Below are positions 37,440 to 49,344 of a stretch of DNA of 64,000 bases, piece after piece; position 1 is the first letter of the stretch; every line of letters starts with the position of its first letter. The stretch is from Aselliscus stoliczkanus (Eukaryota; Chordata; Mammalia; Chiroptera; Hipposideridae), in assembly GCA_033961575.1 (NCBI GenBank), contig CM066728.1:97540852-97604851 (forward strand), read 5' to 3'. The position numbers were made by a program, and so were the translations under genes. The notes under the pieces are model-generated. The model had not been told where the DNA came from, made no database searches, and worked only from the letters and a program-made list of their open reading frames with translations.

Positions 37440-37690
37440 TAAGATCTAACATTTATTCAGGGTTTTCTTGAGGTTGACACTCTTCTAAGCACAGTAAATG
37501 GATATTTCACTAAATCCTTAAAACAACTCTGTGAAGTGATCCTATTATTATGACCAGTTTTACTGATGGGGAAACCAAGGCTTAGAATAGATACACAACT
37601 TGCACAACATCACAAAGCAAATGGAAGAGCAGATGAATTGAAAACCCAGGCAGCCAGATGCCACAGCTAATATAGCATTTTACTAAAGAA
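37440..37690 (-). repeat. MIR SINE, antisense
   Basis: Plus-strand order 'taacatttattcagggtttt', 'tcttctaagcacagtaaatg', 'ccttaaaacaactctgtgaa', 'cagttttactgatggggaaa', 'caaggcttagaatagataca', 'acttgcacaacatcacaaag' and 'gaaaacccaggcagccagat' is a nearly complete reversed MIR. Confidence 0.85.
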
Positions 37691-39390
37691 GTCACAGAGA
37701 ACTGTGTTAGTTCACCTTACTCTTATCTTAATTATTTCAGTCAGCCATTAAAACAAATGTAAAATAGAGACAACACAATAAGATAGATACTTAAGATCTT
37801 ATTGTCCTGTGCTGGGGAATTTTGAGATACTTTGAACTAGAGGCTAGGACACCATTTAGAAATAATTGTACAAGAAATATGTCAGCATCTAATTTATAAT
37901 AGAGATATCAGTGGACAAACAGGGGATGGATTTGAGATATTGCAGAGATTAAAGTTTCCAGGAATCAATCTATTATCAGTGCAGAGTATAATTAAAGGGA
38001 TGAATGATGATTGTGCAGAGGATGTTAAATATAACTGAGGAAAAAATGCAAGCTTAACAAAGCCTGGATTATAATTTGAAAGATAGGATAAAAGTAGACA
38101 CTTTGAGTAAGGAGAAATTGAAATATTGTTGAACATTTATATAAATCTTTACAACACACAGTTCACTGTATATGTCTGAAGCAGAGAGAGAGAAAAAAGT
38201 TTGTAACAGATTTAAATTCCCTTTAGTCCAATTTAATGAACATTACTGAGCAAGTTGTATTGTAAATTCTAGTCAAAATAAGATGGGAACAACAATAGGA
38301 AATCATCCTTGGCCTCAAAGATCTAAATGTCTATGAAGATTGATCAGCATATACCGGTAGAACATAAAGTGCATTACTCTTGGATTACATTAGATGGAAA
38401 AGAGAATGGACCAAGTGCAGAAAGATGCAGGAACAATAAGGACAGTGATGAAAATAGTAAAATAAATGATTACAAGGAAGACTTAGAAAATGTAATGTTG
38501 GGATGTAATAGTGGAATTTCAAAAAGGAAGAGGTCAACAGTGACCCGCACTGCACAATGTCAATATGCAGCATTCTTTTTAATATTTCTCTGTGGTTGTT
38601 CCTATTTAGCGATATTTCTTTGCAATCTTAGAATGTATCTACTCATCCAACAACACACTTGAAATATATACCCCAAACAGCATCATTCCTTGTGCTACTT
38701 CAGCTAAGTGTGTTGGCATTCTGTCCTTACAATGGAAAGAAACAAGAGAAAGGCAGCCATTAAGACCAAATCCTCACTTATGGGATGAGTATAAACCTCC
38801 AAAATACAGCCTTTGTCTATCTCCATTTTAAAAATATATTTGGCTCACATTTTCTTTAACACAAATCTCTTCAAATGCTTGAAGGCTTAGGGCTTCTTAA
38901 AGAAAATCATGCATGTGCTTTCTTTATTATAGTCTCTTTCATTGGAAAAGCCAAGACTGAGATATCCGAAAGGGCAAGCGTAGGGACATGGTGACATGAT
39001 CTCATGCGGTAACTCATGCAAAGCTTTACACATTCCTACATACTTTATAATAGTTGTAATAGAATAAGTAATATATAATAAACAAATTATTAAAATTATA
39101 ATTTAAATGTGAGGATATTTTATCGGGCTACAATGAATTATCGATTATCTCTTCATCAGATCCCTTATCAAAAATGAAATCCATTATAGGTTTTCTATCT
39201 TTATTAAAAATGCCTCTTTTCAGTAACTGTTTTACACTTTTAACTAACAGGAAAAGGGAAAATCAGAGAGAATAAGGCTATTTGGAATCTAAGTTTATCA
39301 TAATGTCTGTTTAAGTAGTTCAGATTGAAATTAATTATTCCTCATTAAATTCAACAAATATAAATTGTTCCTAATATGTGCACAGCATAT
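37691..39390. other. No gene or confident repeat recognised
   Basis: The 111-residue plus frame at 38327-38662 has a hydrophobic C-terminal stretch. It has no upstream context, no family match that I recognise and no codon-use difference from its surroundings, so it is treated as chance. Confidence 0.45.
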
Positions 39391-39394
39391 TCTA

Positions 39395-39725
39395 GGAGTC
39401 TTGTATAACAGAATACCATAAACTGGGTGGCTTAACAACAGACAGTCCTTAGGTTTCTGAAGGCTGGGGAGTGCATGTTCCAGGTGCTGGTCCACTTGGT
39501 ACCTGGTGGTAGCTCTAATTCCTGGCTTGCTGGGGGCCATCTTCTGACTGTTCCTTCAAATGCTGGAGAGAGAGGTCACATGCCTCCAGTTTCTTTCTAT
39601 AAGGTGACTAACCTCATCATTACGGCTCTACCCTCATGACCTACTTAAATTTCCTAATATTGGGTATTACAGACTCAACATACGAATTTTATGAGAACAT
39701 AAACATTCAGTCCATGTCATTGTCC
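39395..39725 (-). repeat. MaLR LTR (MST/MLT1 type), antisense
   Basis: Plus-strand 'gaataccataaactgggtgg', 'cttaacaacagacagtcctt', 'gtttctgaaggctgggg', 'ctttctataaggtgactaac', 'cataaacattcagtccatgt': reversed MaLR LTR order. Its antisense 69-residue frame is a shadow. Confidence 0.78.
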
Positions 39726-41145
39726 TGCAAGCAAATATAGAATTTTGACTGACAAAGATGAGGTAGAAAAATCAATGAAAGTAGGGCCCAGACAGTACAT
39801 AATTATTGTAACAGCATTCTGTGTGACCACTCATCTGTCTCTCTAAATTGTGAAATAGGTTAGCTAGCTATCAATGTAAATAAAACCATCATCAATTATT
39901 GCAGGTTAAAGGGAGTATAGATAGTCTGATAACTTGAATAGAGATGAAAACAAATTTATTTCAGAGCAGAATTTTGTTTGAAAAGTTTTCCATATGATAT
40001 ATAGTGTTTCAAATATAATTATATTTAGGAATGATGTCTATATTTTCAAAATAATTTCTTACACAATTAATAGCATGTAAAAAAAACCCAAAAAACTCTG
40101 CACTCTTCAACATAAAAGCAGTCAGACTTGCTTTACAAAAATGTTCTCCTTTGCTATGAGAGCAATGACTTGTAGAAACTTTAATGCCACTAATGATTAA
40201 ATCAATAAGAGCATTGCTGAGAGTTAATAGAACTTTCAGAGGCTAGCTCTTTCAAATATTGCTATTATCTTTGTTCAAACATAGAGTCATTGCCAGAGGC
40301 TAAACCTCATACTCGTCACCTATGATTCTAGGGAATGGGAGGTGATAGAAAGCCAGTTCAGAGAAGACTGTGGAGTAACAGCTAATTAGATTATATTAAA
40401 GAACCTATAACATATTATCATGGCCAAATGCTCATTTCTGATAATTCACTTTCTCCTGTCAAACCTTATGGGAAAATATTTAACACATACCAACTCCTGA
40501 TGTGAGACCTCATTTTTAAAGCTGGGATCTTGGCAAAATGCAGTTTAGCATATAAAGGTAATTGATGACCAATTTGACTCCAAAGAAACACAAAATGAAA
40601 ATATTACCAAGTCAATCATGTATAAAATAAGGTAAGATAAAGATCACCTAAGATAAAAGGATAAATATGGGTTGAGAATGCAAATAAGAATATATATTCA
40701 CATTTGTATATATAATATATAGTTTACAACATAAAGTAAGATATAAAAATAATAAAAAATATTTTTAATTAAAATAGAAGCATGAGATTTTGGGGAAAGA
40801 CCTAATGAGAAATACAGTTGTCCCAGAAAGATACCATAATCTGGGGAGAGTGCTGTGTTCCTGGCTATATTTGCCTAGAGGGGAATCAATCAGATTGAAC
40901 TTTGGAAGTGGGCCAGGCAAGGAGTGAGTCATGGTTCTAATGACACCAACTCTTACTGTGCTTACCAAGTTTTAGTAGGTTTTCTAAAATATATGTTTCT
41001 AAAATATATGACTTCAGGACAATTTCCAGAGACTTTAAATGGTGCTTTATTGACATTTCTACTTATGCTATTTCACTCCACAGAGCATCTCACACTACTC
41101 TTCTGGAAGTGAGAATCCCATATAAAATGTTACAACCATTAAAAT
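39726..41145. other. No gene or confident repeat recognised
   Basis: AT-rich sequence that includes an apparently single-copy stretch at 40190-40600. Overlapping short frames at 40765-41112 have no signature. Confidence 0.45.
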
Positions 41146-41147
41146 CT

Positions 41148-41210
41148 TTCTATCTATTTATCTATTTGTCTATCTATCTATCTATCATCTATCTATCATC
41201 TATTCATGTA

Positions 41211-41258
<48 letters not shown>
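41148..41258 (+). repeat. Compound microsatellite (TCTA)n plus (CA)n
   Basis: TCTA/TCTATCA units at 41148-41205, then an 'attcatgtaata' spacer, then about 23 CA units. The 118-residue frame across it is a repeat translation. Confidence 0.95.
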
Positions 41259-41259
<1 letters not shown>

Positions 41260-41716
41260 ATTCTTTAGACACAGCTGCTAAGAATAAAGAATACTGGGAC
41301 CTCTGCCACCCACATCCCTGCATCCTATTTGCAGAGTGGAGTATCTATGCTGAGAAACAAGAAGCTGAAAAAACCCTCACCGAGTGCATTACTACTAAAG
41401 CAAAGGTGTCACTTAAAGAGAAGCAAGCCACTGTTCTTGTCCTCAGCTCCAGAACTATGATGTAGGGATTTTTTCTCAGGGGAAAAGCCAGGCCATAAAA
41501 TAGCTTTGAAAGTTTCCAAAAAAAATGGCTTTATTTAAAACAGAGTGTGGGGAAATTTGAGCCTAAGGGTGATCTCAACAACAATGAAGAATTTGGCGAT
41601 ATGTAATTAAGAAGAGGGTGGGACTTCATGGAAGATACAAATTAAACCATAGTTCAGAGAGTTTAACAGAAAGTGCTCTGGAGAGACTGCTAAGAAAGGC
41701 CTTTCTGGGTCAAACA

Positions 41717-41764
41717 TAAAACAAAACAAAACAAACAAACAAACAAACAAACAAAAAAAAACAC
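41717..41764 (+). repeat. (AAAC)n A-rich array
   Basis: AAAAC followed by AAAC units and a short A run. It may be an old retroelement tail, but no element body was recognised upstream. Confidence 0.85.
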
Positions 41765-41821
41765 CCCATAAAAATTCAAATGCTTGCCTCAAGAACAACC
41801 TCTGCAAAAGAACTTGCACTT

Positions 41822-42195
41822 GGGAGCCGGCAGAGTGGCTCAGTTGGTTAAGAGTTAGCTTAAAAGCATGAGCTCTGAGCAATAGGGCTGCTGGTTCGAT
41901 TCCCACATAGGCCAGTGACGCTGTTCTGAGCTGAGCTGCCGCTGAGTTGCAAACAGGTGGCAGGATGGCTCAGCTGGTGAGAGCACGTGCTCCTAACAAC
42001 AAGACTGCCTGTTGGATGGTGGGCTATGCCCACTGGCAACTAAGACTGAACTCCTCACCTTGAGCTGAGCTGCCACTTGGATGGCTCAGTGGATAGAGCA
42101 TGCACTCTTAACAACAAGGCTGTTGGTTTGACTCCATGTTCCAGCATGGAATGGTGGCTAAGCCCACTGGCAACTATGAAGAGGGACAAAAAAGC
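41822..42195 (+). mobile_element. Three-unit composite tRNA-SINE
   Basis: Unit 1 (about 41822-41962) has 'gagtggctcagttggttaag', 'ctgctggttcgattcccaca' and 'gctgagctgccgctgagttg'. Unit 2 (about 41963-42078) starts 'ggatggctcagctggtgaga' and contains 'gatggtgggctatgcccact'. Unit 3 (from 42079) starts 'ggatggctcagtggatagag' and contains 'gaatggtggctaagcccact'. Units 2 and 3 share the 'ggcaacta' ending. Each unit opens with an A-box-like TGGCTCAG. The 3' A tract is short and no clear target-site duplication was found. A short plus frame over unit 3 is a shadow. Confidence 0.87.
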
Positions 42196-45100
42196 ATCTC
42201 AACAAAATACTAGTGAACTTAATCTAGCAATATATAAAAATATTGTGCACCATGACAAAGATGAAATTATACCTAGAATTAAGGGTTAGTTTAAAAACAA
42301 GCAAAAACTTGTAGACTTGTAGACACAGACAACAGTATAGTGATTAAGGAGGAAAGGAGGAGGTAGAAGAGGGTAAAGAGGGTCATATATATGGTGACTG
42401 AAGATAATTTGACTTTGGGTGGTAAATTCACAACGCATAATTGTTTGTGCCAAAAATGTACATAGTTTTGTCTATTGCTTTGTAAAGAAAACACAAGTAC
42501 AACTCTGTTATTATTTTATAGTAATCCAGTTTTTCTTTTAACAGTTAAATTCAAACCTTCAAAATCCTTAATGTTATTAACATTGATATATTTATTTTGT
42601 CTCTCATGTTCCTATCATTTCAGAATTTTTTTCTCATTCTCTCCTCATTATATTAGAATATGTGGTTTTAGTACAGACCATGGCCACTCCATGCTGATTG
42701 GATTTAAACAAAATGCACTTTTGCACATGAAGCCATCATCTCCTTTCATCCTATGTATCTCTCCTTTAAGAGATGAGACTACAAATCAAAAATTTGTACA
42801 TCTGTAACTAATAATAATAATAAATAAATAAAATAATAAAATGTCACACGAAATGGATAAAAAAAAATGCTGGTGATTTTTAACAATGATTCACATCAGT
42901 TTCCTCCCTTTCCTTTCTCCACTTCCCTGCACCATAGTAAAAGACTGATGTTAGAACAGGGCAGAAGTGATCTGTTGTCTTCATTTTCATCATAAATAGC
43001 CACTGAAATGACCCCTAAAGGGCCAGTCAGGCTGACACAATTGCTCCGGAAATATAAAAAATAGAATTGTCGTCACCCAAAATATAATTTTGATAGCATT
43101 CAAGCTCAGAGTATGCACACAAAATCTAAAGCAATTATTACAAATTATATCAACAGAAAGGAAAGTATATTGACTTCAGAGTGTTATGGAAATTTCCATC
43201 GAGCCTTATTTTGCACACAAAGAGACATGTTTAAATAAAATCATAAATTTTGTTATTAATCTTTTCTTTAATAGTCTCATTTTTATCAGTTTGTCAGAGC
43301 TTTGCTACCCCAAACCTTTTCTCCTCTGTTTCCTTTTTACAAAATGTTACAAAATATTACTTTCAGTGATGTCTTTTGAAATACCTGGCATTTATTTGTA
43401 CCATATTGTGCATACCAGCTTCTGAGCCAATGACAATTTATTGTTTGAGGATTCTAGGGCCCTTCTGGTCATGGACAAGAATAATTCATTTAGGGAATAG
43501 GGACACCATGAATTTTCAGTTTTTTAATAATGAATAAACTGATATAAATCTAGTTCAGAAAAGCTACTGAATGCAATGCTTTGATTAAACTATGAGTATT
43601 TGATTATCTAAAGTATTGCTAAGTAGCTCTTTATAGATTGAAAACACTCTTGTTATTGAATGTTACTGTATAAGTGGTCAGACTGAGGAACTTACGGTTA
43701 AAGATGGGGCATTTAGAATTATTGTTATCAGTATTGAAATAAAAATATGTGGGAAAACAAGAGATAATACAACAAAAGTATCACTATAATGGTTTGGCCA
43801 TCAAAATGTGACTAAAATGTTTACCAATGAAACTGCTGTGGGAGTTTCAGTTTCAACACTCTCAAAATAAAAAAACCTCAATTTCCCCCTTATCTTTTTA
43901 AAATGTTTTTGAGTTTTCATCTATGTCCGCCATTATTAAAAATGAGCAGAGATATTTAGTTTTAAAACATTTGTTACCTAAGAAAAGGAACAAGTAGATG
44001 CAAATATAACAATTATTTATTGTCTATACAGCCTCAGATGAAATATCCATATTCTTATTTGCAAGATTCAATTAATAATGTATTGAAAATTACACAGCAT
44101 TAGCAACATTATGAAACCTTATTTTATCATGAATATAACGATAAACTTACATGATTTTCCACCTGGTCCTATTTATGCTAAAAGGAATGGAATTTAGAAA
44201 GAGAAGTGAAGATATAGAAAAAGAATGGCAAATGATTTCATACGCTGTCTTAGTGCACTTACAGAAATATAATTGGGAGACAGTATAAAATGTCGGTTTT
44301 TATATATAGTAAATATAATTTACACAGCAGAAAGAGTGATTAGAGACAGAGCACTGAGGGGCTAATGAAAAGAGTCCTTGACACAGATGTGGATTGTTCA
44401 TTTTGCAATAGATAGGGACATGACAAGTGCTGAAGGTGTTTTCTTGTGCCCTGAAACTCATCACAGACACGCTCAATCATGCCCTGGGATACAGAGCAAT
44501 CTAATCATTTTTTATTAAATAATTCAAATTCTATGGTGTGTGTTTGACTCACATTTTGAAAGGTGTTGAACTGAGTCATTCACTGCTTGGATGTCAGAGT
44601 ATGTTTCATAAATTGGGCTTGTAAAAAACATGAACATAAGGGGGACTTAACAAAACAGAACAAAATAGAGGGATGGGGTTTTGCAGGGACAATATTGCAA
44701 AACTAAATTGAACTACAAAATAAATAGATCTGATATGCTGTTGAAATAAATAGTCCACATATTTGTTTGAAAATGATGTCCTCTAATAACTATTAAAGAA
44801 GTTATTTGAAAGTTTCATGTTTTGTGTTTTGTACTCCAGTTAATGAGATTGTAGAACTTAAAACATTGCCTAAGGAAGAGAGGATGAACAACAAAACTAT
44901 GCTTCTTTAGCATCTTTTGGTAAATGAGTGCTATTGCTTAATCAAATAAAATTGAATCACAAGGGGAGTCAGAGGGAAGCAGAACCATCTAAGAAAACTC
45001 CCAAAAGAACATTTAAAGAAAACTAATAACACATGAAAGATACAAGGTCAATAACAAAAATTCTTGTAAATGCGCTCTTATCCATTTCATTATCATATTT

Positions 45101-45740
45101 TTCAAGACAATAAAGAAATAGGTTGGGATAATAAAATCCAGTGGTCCACATTAAAAATTTCAATAAAGCATTAATTAATATTTTTTTGGGGAAATTATTC
45201 TTCTTTAAACAAGAAGAATCAGATAATGATTTTGAATTAGGAGATTTTTTAACATTAACCTGTAATACAATTATTCAAGAATGCTGGTTTTCTTAAGCAA
45301 CATGTGCACTATTCATGGCTAGAATTCTTTTGATATTTTTTGAATTGGGGAGTAAAATGTAATTTTAATTATTATTCTTAGCAGAGATGAAACACATAAC
45401 TTAAGAAACTAAAATAAAATTATTTAGGTAATTACAATAAACAAAGGTTCAAACAGATGTATAGCAAAAGCAAAGCAATGAAAAAAACAAGGTGAAAGTA
45501 AAACAAAGAAAAATAAAGAAGAGAAAAATCTCAATTTGTCTGACAGTAAACCAGAATGAATGCATTTGCCTAAGAAAGAGAATAGAAAATTGAATGCTAT
45601 AAGGTGACTCATAGTGAACATATCTAGGAGTATTCAGAAAAAACTATAATGGCAAAGTGAACAATAAAAACTCTACTAAAATTAGCATGAGAGAAAAAAA
45701 AATTGCTTACAGAAATGATCTTAACCCTTTTAAACATGGA
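42196..45740. other. No gene recognised; AT-rich single-copy-like DNA
   Basis: No repeat family can be assigned with confidence. A low-complexity (TAA)n/(TAAA)n stretch lies at about 42810-42841. The 110-residue plus frame at 42475-42807 is Leu/Phe/Ser-rich without domain pattern. A purine/A-rich run at 45470-45540 gives a spurious Phe/Leu antisense frame. Confidence 0.45.
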
Positions 45741-45744
45741 TGGC

Positions 45745-46350
45745 TTACATAATCAGTAATATTGTAATAACTATGTATGGTGTTAGATGGGTACTAGATT
45801 TGTTGAGGTGTTAGATGGGAGGAGGATGGGAGGGCAGGGTATAACAGGTGAAGACATTAAGAAGTACAAATTGGTAGTTACAAAATAGTCACAGGAATGT
45901 AACATAAAGCATAGGGAATATAGTCAATAATACAGTAATAATTATATATAGTGTCAGGTAAGTACTAGACTAATTAGGAAGATCACTTCTTAAATTATGT
46001 AAATGTCTAATCACTATGCTGTACACCTAAAATTAATATAAAATAATATATAACATCAACTTTAATTAACAAAATTAAAAAATAGGGGAAAAATGAATGG
46101 GAATAAGTGGTTCATATTTCCAGGTATAAAATAAATAAGTCATGGGGGATATAATGTACAGCATAGGGAATATAGCTAATAATATTGTTATAGCTTGGTA
46201 CAGAGTCAGATGGTTGCTGGACTTATCATGGTGATTACTTCTTTAGGTCTGTAAATGTCGAATAACTATTGTGTACAACTGAAATTAATATAGGCATAAT
46301 ATTGTATGTTAGCTATATTCTAACAAAAATCTTAAAAATAAACATGGGTG
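45745..46350 (+). repeat. Consecutive L1 3' ends
   Basis: Two nearly complete L1 3' terminal segments follow one another: 45810-46080 ('tagttacaaaatagtcacag', 'agcatagggaatatagtcaa', 'atgctgtacacctaaaatta') and 46085-46350 ('acagcatagggaatatagct', 'tggacttatcatggtgatta', 'attgtgtacaactgaaatta'). They are preceded by a shorter piece at 45745-45808 ('agtaatattgtaataactat'). All run in the same direction. None carries coding sequence. Confidence 0.75.
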
Positions 46351-46419
46351 GTTTATTGAATACACTTAAGACTGATTAGTCACATCAATGAAAAACAAAA
46401 AACACTTTTTAATTTATAT

Positions 46420-47206
46420 AGGCTAAGTTTCACTTTATGGTATTCAGTTATATGAGTTTTGATATCTGTAAAAGTCATGTATCCACAGCCACAACATTCC
46501 CTCATGTAGCCCATTTTAGTCAACTCCTATCCCCAGCTCCTACTTATGTTTCTCTTCCAGAGTGCCATATAAATGAAAACTTACATTGTGTTGCCTGTGG
46601 CTTCATTCACTTAGCAAAATGTATTTGAGAGGAATTCATGATGTTGTTTATATCAATATTTCGTCACTTTTGATTGCCGAATATTATGGATTTGCCACAG
46701 ATTTTTGTTTTAGGGCATTCAGTGAATGGAGAGTGTTTGGGTTACTTCCAGATATTGAAAATCATTAATTAGAAATCTACATTCCCGCAAAGGCTTTCTT
46801 TGAACATAAGTTTTCATTTTCCATAGATAAATGCCTAGGAGTGAGACTTCCAGGTGGTGTAAGTATGGTTAGTTTTATATTACACTTCCAAACAGTTTCA
46901 GAAATAACTTTGTGGTATGTTTCCCACCAGTGATATATCTGAGTGTCAGCTATTCCGCATCTTGGCAGCCTTTCGTGTTGGAAATTTTGCTTGTTTGTTT
47001 GATTGTTTTTTCTCTTTAATTGTAGCCATTCAGGTAGATGTATCTTGGGTAAGGGTATGTCATTTGGATTTTACTTTGCACTTCTTTGAAGACTAATGAT
47101 GATGAATATCTTTTTATGTGCTTAATTGCCATCTGAATATTTTATTTGGTAAATTGTATGTTCAAATTTTTAGCTGTATATTATTGTTTATTTTTTTATT
47201 TGAATG
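46420..47206 (-). repeat. L1 3' region, antisense
   Basis: Reversed L1M order on plus: 'ggcttcattcacttagcaaa' near 46599, 'tttgattgccgaatattatg' near 46669, 'aatgcctaggagtgagactt' near 46830, 'ccaccagtgatatatctgag' near 46925, 'aattgtagccattcaggtag' near 47019, and 'ttttatgtgcttaattgcca' near 47112. It is broken at its right end by the MITE insertion. The frames at 46437-46768 are shadows. Confidence 0.72.
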
Positions 47207-47208
47207 TA

Positions 47209-47453
47209 CAGAGGGTGCCAAAAAATGTATAACATTTTAAGAAAATGTTTAAGAAAGGGAAAAATTATTAATTGTAATATTTGATATATACTGATAACAA
47301 AAGATGAATACAAGTCATGTTTCACTTCTGCAATTACAAGGGGTGCTAAAAGTGGTTACCATCAGTGTCCAGACACTTCTGATTATGACAAACTACTGCT
47401 TGAGCAAAGCTAACATCATTTAAAATGTGTACGCATTTTTGTGGCACCCTTGG
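47209..47453. mobile_element. Mariner-type MITE with terminal inverted repeats
   Basis: The left end 'cagagggtgccaaaaaatgt' and the reverse complement of the right end ('ccaagggtgccacaaaaatg') match over most of about 30 bases. TA dinucleotides flank it at 47207-47208 and 47454-47455, as expected for Tc1/mariner insertion. At 245 bp it has no transposase and is non-autonomous. It inserted next to or within L1 sequence. Confidence 0.8.
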
Positions 47454-47455
47454 TA

Positions 47456-47590
47456 TATCCACATGTCCACAGATTGGGATGAAATAGTTGCAAATTACAT
47501 CTAAGAATAGATATCTGACAAAGATATTGAAAATATTAAAAGGTGTTAAAACATTAATTAGTAGTCTGGTAATTAAGACATTAAACATTC
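47456..47590 (+). repeat. Possible L1 ORF2 fragment
   Basis: 'gattgggatgaaatagttgc' and 'agaatagatatctgacaaag' resemble a stretch of L1 ORF2 in plus orientation. It is short and heavily diverged, so tentative. Confidence 0.3.
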
Positions 47591-47823
47591 GTAACTGCCT
47601 TTACAATAGTTAGCCTCTAGATGGTACCTAGTGAAAGTCTCACAGAATTTGAAGATGAGTAGAACCAACATGGGCTAGAAAAGATCTACAAATTGTTATG
47701 AGCTGCTTAAGCATATTTATATTAAAATGAATAAAACAGTCTTTTCATTTATCTGTAGCAAGAACAAAAAGCTCTAAGTTGAGACACTTTATTGTTCAGG
47801 AATCACATTTAAAACCAGTCAGT

Positions 47824-47896
47824 CCCCGGTTCAGGTCCCACATATGAGGGCCAGTGACACTGCCCTCAAAAAAAATTTTTAAAAAAATAAATAAAT
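47824..47896 (+). mobile_element. 5'-truncated tRNA-SINE ('GCCCTC' form)
   Basis: Starts at the B-box region ('ccccggttcaggtcccacat'), continues with 'gagggccagtgacactgccc', and ends in an A-rich/AAAT tail. The duplication is 'aaaaccagtcagt' (47811-47823) and 'aaaatcagtcaat' (47897-47909). The A box is missing, so it cannot be transcribed from its own promoter. Confidence 0.88.
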
Positions 47897-47909
47897 AAAA
47901 TCAGTCAAT

Positions 47910-48625
47910 CGAGAATAGGATATAAGACTCATATTAGGAGGTAGCAACATATTGGAAAAAGCTAAGCTTTGTTCTCTAATTGATTATAAGTCATAAAGGA
48001 AAGCGATTAGTCAAAATGATTTATGCAATTTTGAACATGTGAAATTGAGTAATAGCAGTGTAAGAGATGCTGTCAACACGACACAGATGCCCTTTCAGGA
48101 AAGAAGGAATTTTCCTCCAGGCTCTGGGAATGCTGGTAGCTGACATCCCTCACCTGTCAGCTCCCTTGAGGAGCTGTCTTGGCTGAAGAAACTGCCTTGT
48201 GCAACATCAAGGAATCTTCTGGTGCGGCCCAAATCTATTCCCCAGTTAACATAAAGATACAGACAATCGCCGGAATGAGTGAAAACCTCGAGTTATCTCA
48301 GCTTTAAAGATCTACAGAAGGCAGTGAAGCATTTATTAAGACTGCCTCACAAGCTTTAGTCTTTATGTACTTCTTCCACAAACCCCAAGCACACACCCTA
48401 TGAAATCCCAGCATTCTCTGTCACAGAGTCTACTTCCCTGGGAAGCTAGCCTACAATGGTTGGCAGGTTTGAAAAAACTGTAATAGACAAGGTGCTTGGG
48501 GGAATCAGCTTTATGGTGAGTATTGAGATGAGGGTAGGATTTCGAAGCAAGTGTCTCATAAGCAGTGTTGCTTTGGCTGTGAATTCTTGGGAACAGCATG
48601 CATGAAATAACCATGTCAGATGTTT
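47910..48625. other. No gene recognised; possible old repeat
   Basis: A GC-richer stretch at 48050-48300 ('ctgacatccctcacctgtca', 'gtgcggcccaaatctattcc') reads like an ancient repeat that I could not name. Antisense frames of 71 and 83 residues overlap at 48363-48661 and show no signature. Confidence 0.4.
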
Positions 48626-48629
48626 TGGA

Positions 48630-48960
48630 ATCATCCTTGACTCCCTTCTATGTCTTGTCACTGGCGAAGTCCTTTCTACACTGTTTTGTAAAATGTCAGT
48701 TATGAGTTTCTCCTCTCCACCTCTCCATTCATCTACTATGGTTTATGCACTTGTCTTGTGCATCTGTGTCCTAATGTGACTGCTTCATATTATTTTCTAA
48801 TCAACTCTCCAAACTTCAGCTAATAGAGTGGTCATTCTAACATTTAAAAATTCATGCTGACACTTCCAAACTTATTTTTGGTCTTTTCATTACCTACAAA
48901 AAAAGGTATTCATGGTGCTTTCTAATAGGTACTAAGAATCATTCTCTTGTTTACTGAAAC
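48630..48960 (+). repeat. L2 LINE fragment
   Basis: 'atccttgactcccttctatg', 'agagtggtcattctaacatt', 'aaattcatgctgacacttcc' and 'ttttcattacctacaaaaaa' follow the order of the L2 3' half ('cttgactcctctc', 'agagtgatccttttaaaaca', 'agtaaaagccaaagtcctta'). Heavily diverged. Confidence 0.6.
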
Positions 48961-48977
48961 AAACTGTTATTCTATAG

Positions 48978-49070
48978 CACAGCTAACATCTGCTGTTTAC
49001 TGGGACAAGAATTGTCCAAACTGCTTTACAGGGATTACCTCATGTAATATCACAACCTTACAAGCTTGAT
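48978..49070 (-). repeat. MIR fragment, antisense
   Basis: 'cacagctaacatctgctgtt', 'aagaattgtccaaactgctt' and 'tacagggattacctcatgta' fit the reversed MIR 3' part. Confidence 0.6.
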
Positions 49071-49344
49071 AAACTCCTTGTAACACCCTGCACATACTGA
49101 GCTAATGTACGCCCCAGTTTCATAGTTTATTCAACTTACGGTGACCTTTTTTTAATCATGTACTCCCCTACTGAACTTTTAGCAATGAAGAAATAAATCT
49201 CATCAAATATGTTGTCTTCTGCAGTCCAAAAGCTTTAATAAGTTAAAAAAAATACATAGATAATACCACTGTCTTATTCTACTAGGAAAGCCAAGGATTA
49301 ATGTGATTTTCTTAAATTTATATAGTTAACAATAGGACTTAGCT

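Noticed and set aside
38327..38662. 111-residue frame with a hydrophobic C-terminal stretch
   Set aside because: No recognised family, no splice or promoter context and local base composition unchanged; consistent with a chance frame in AT-rich DNA.
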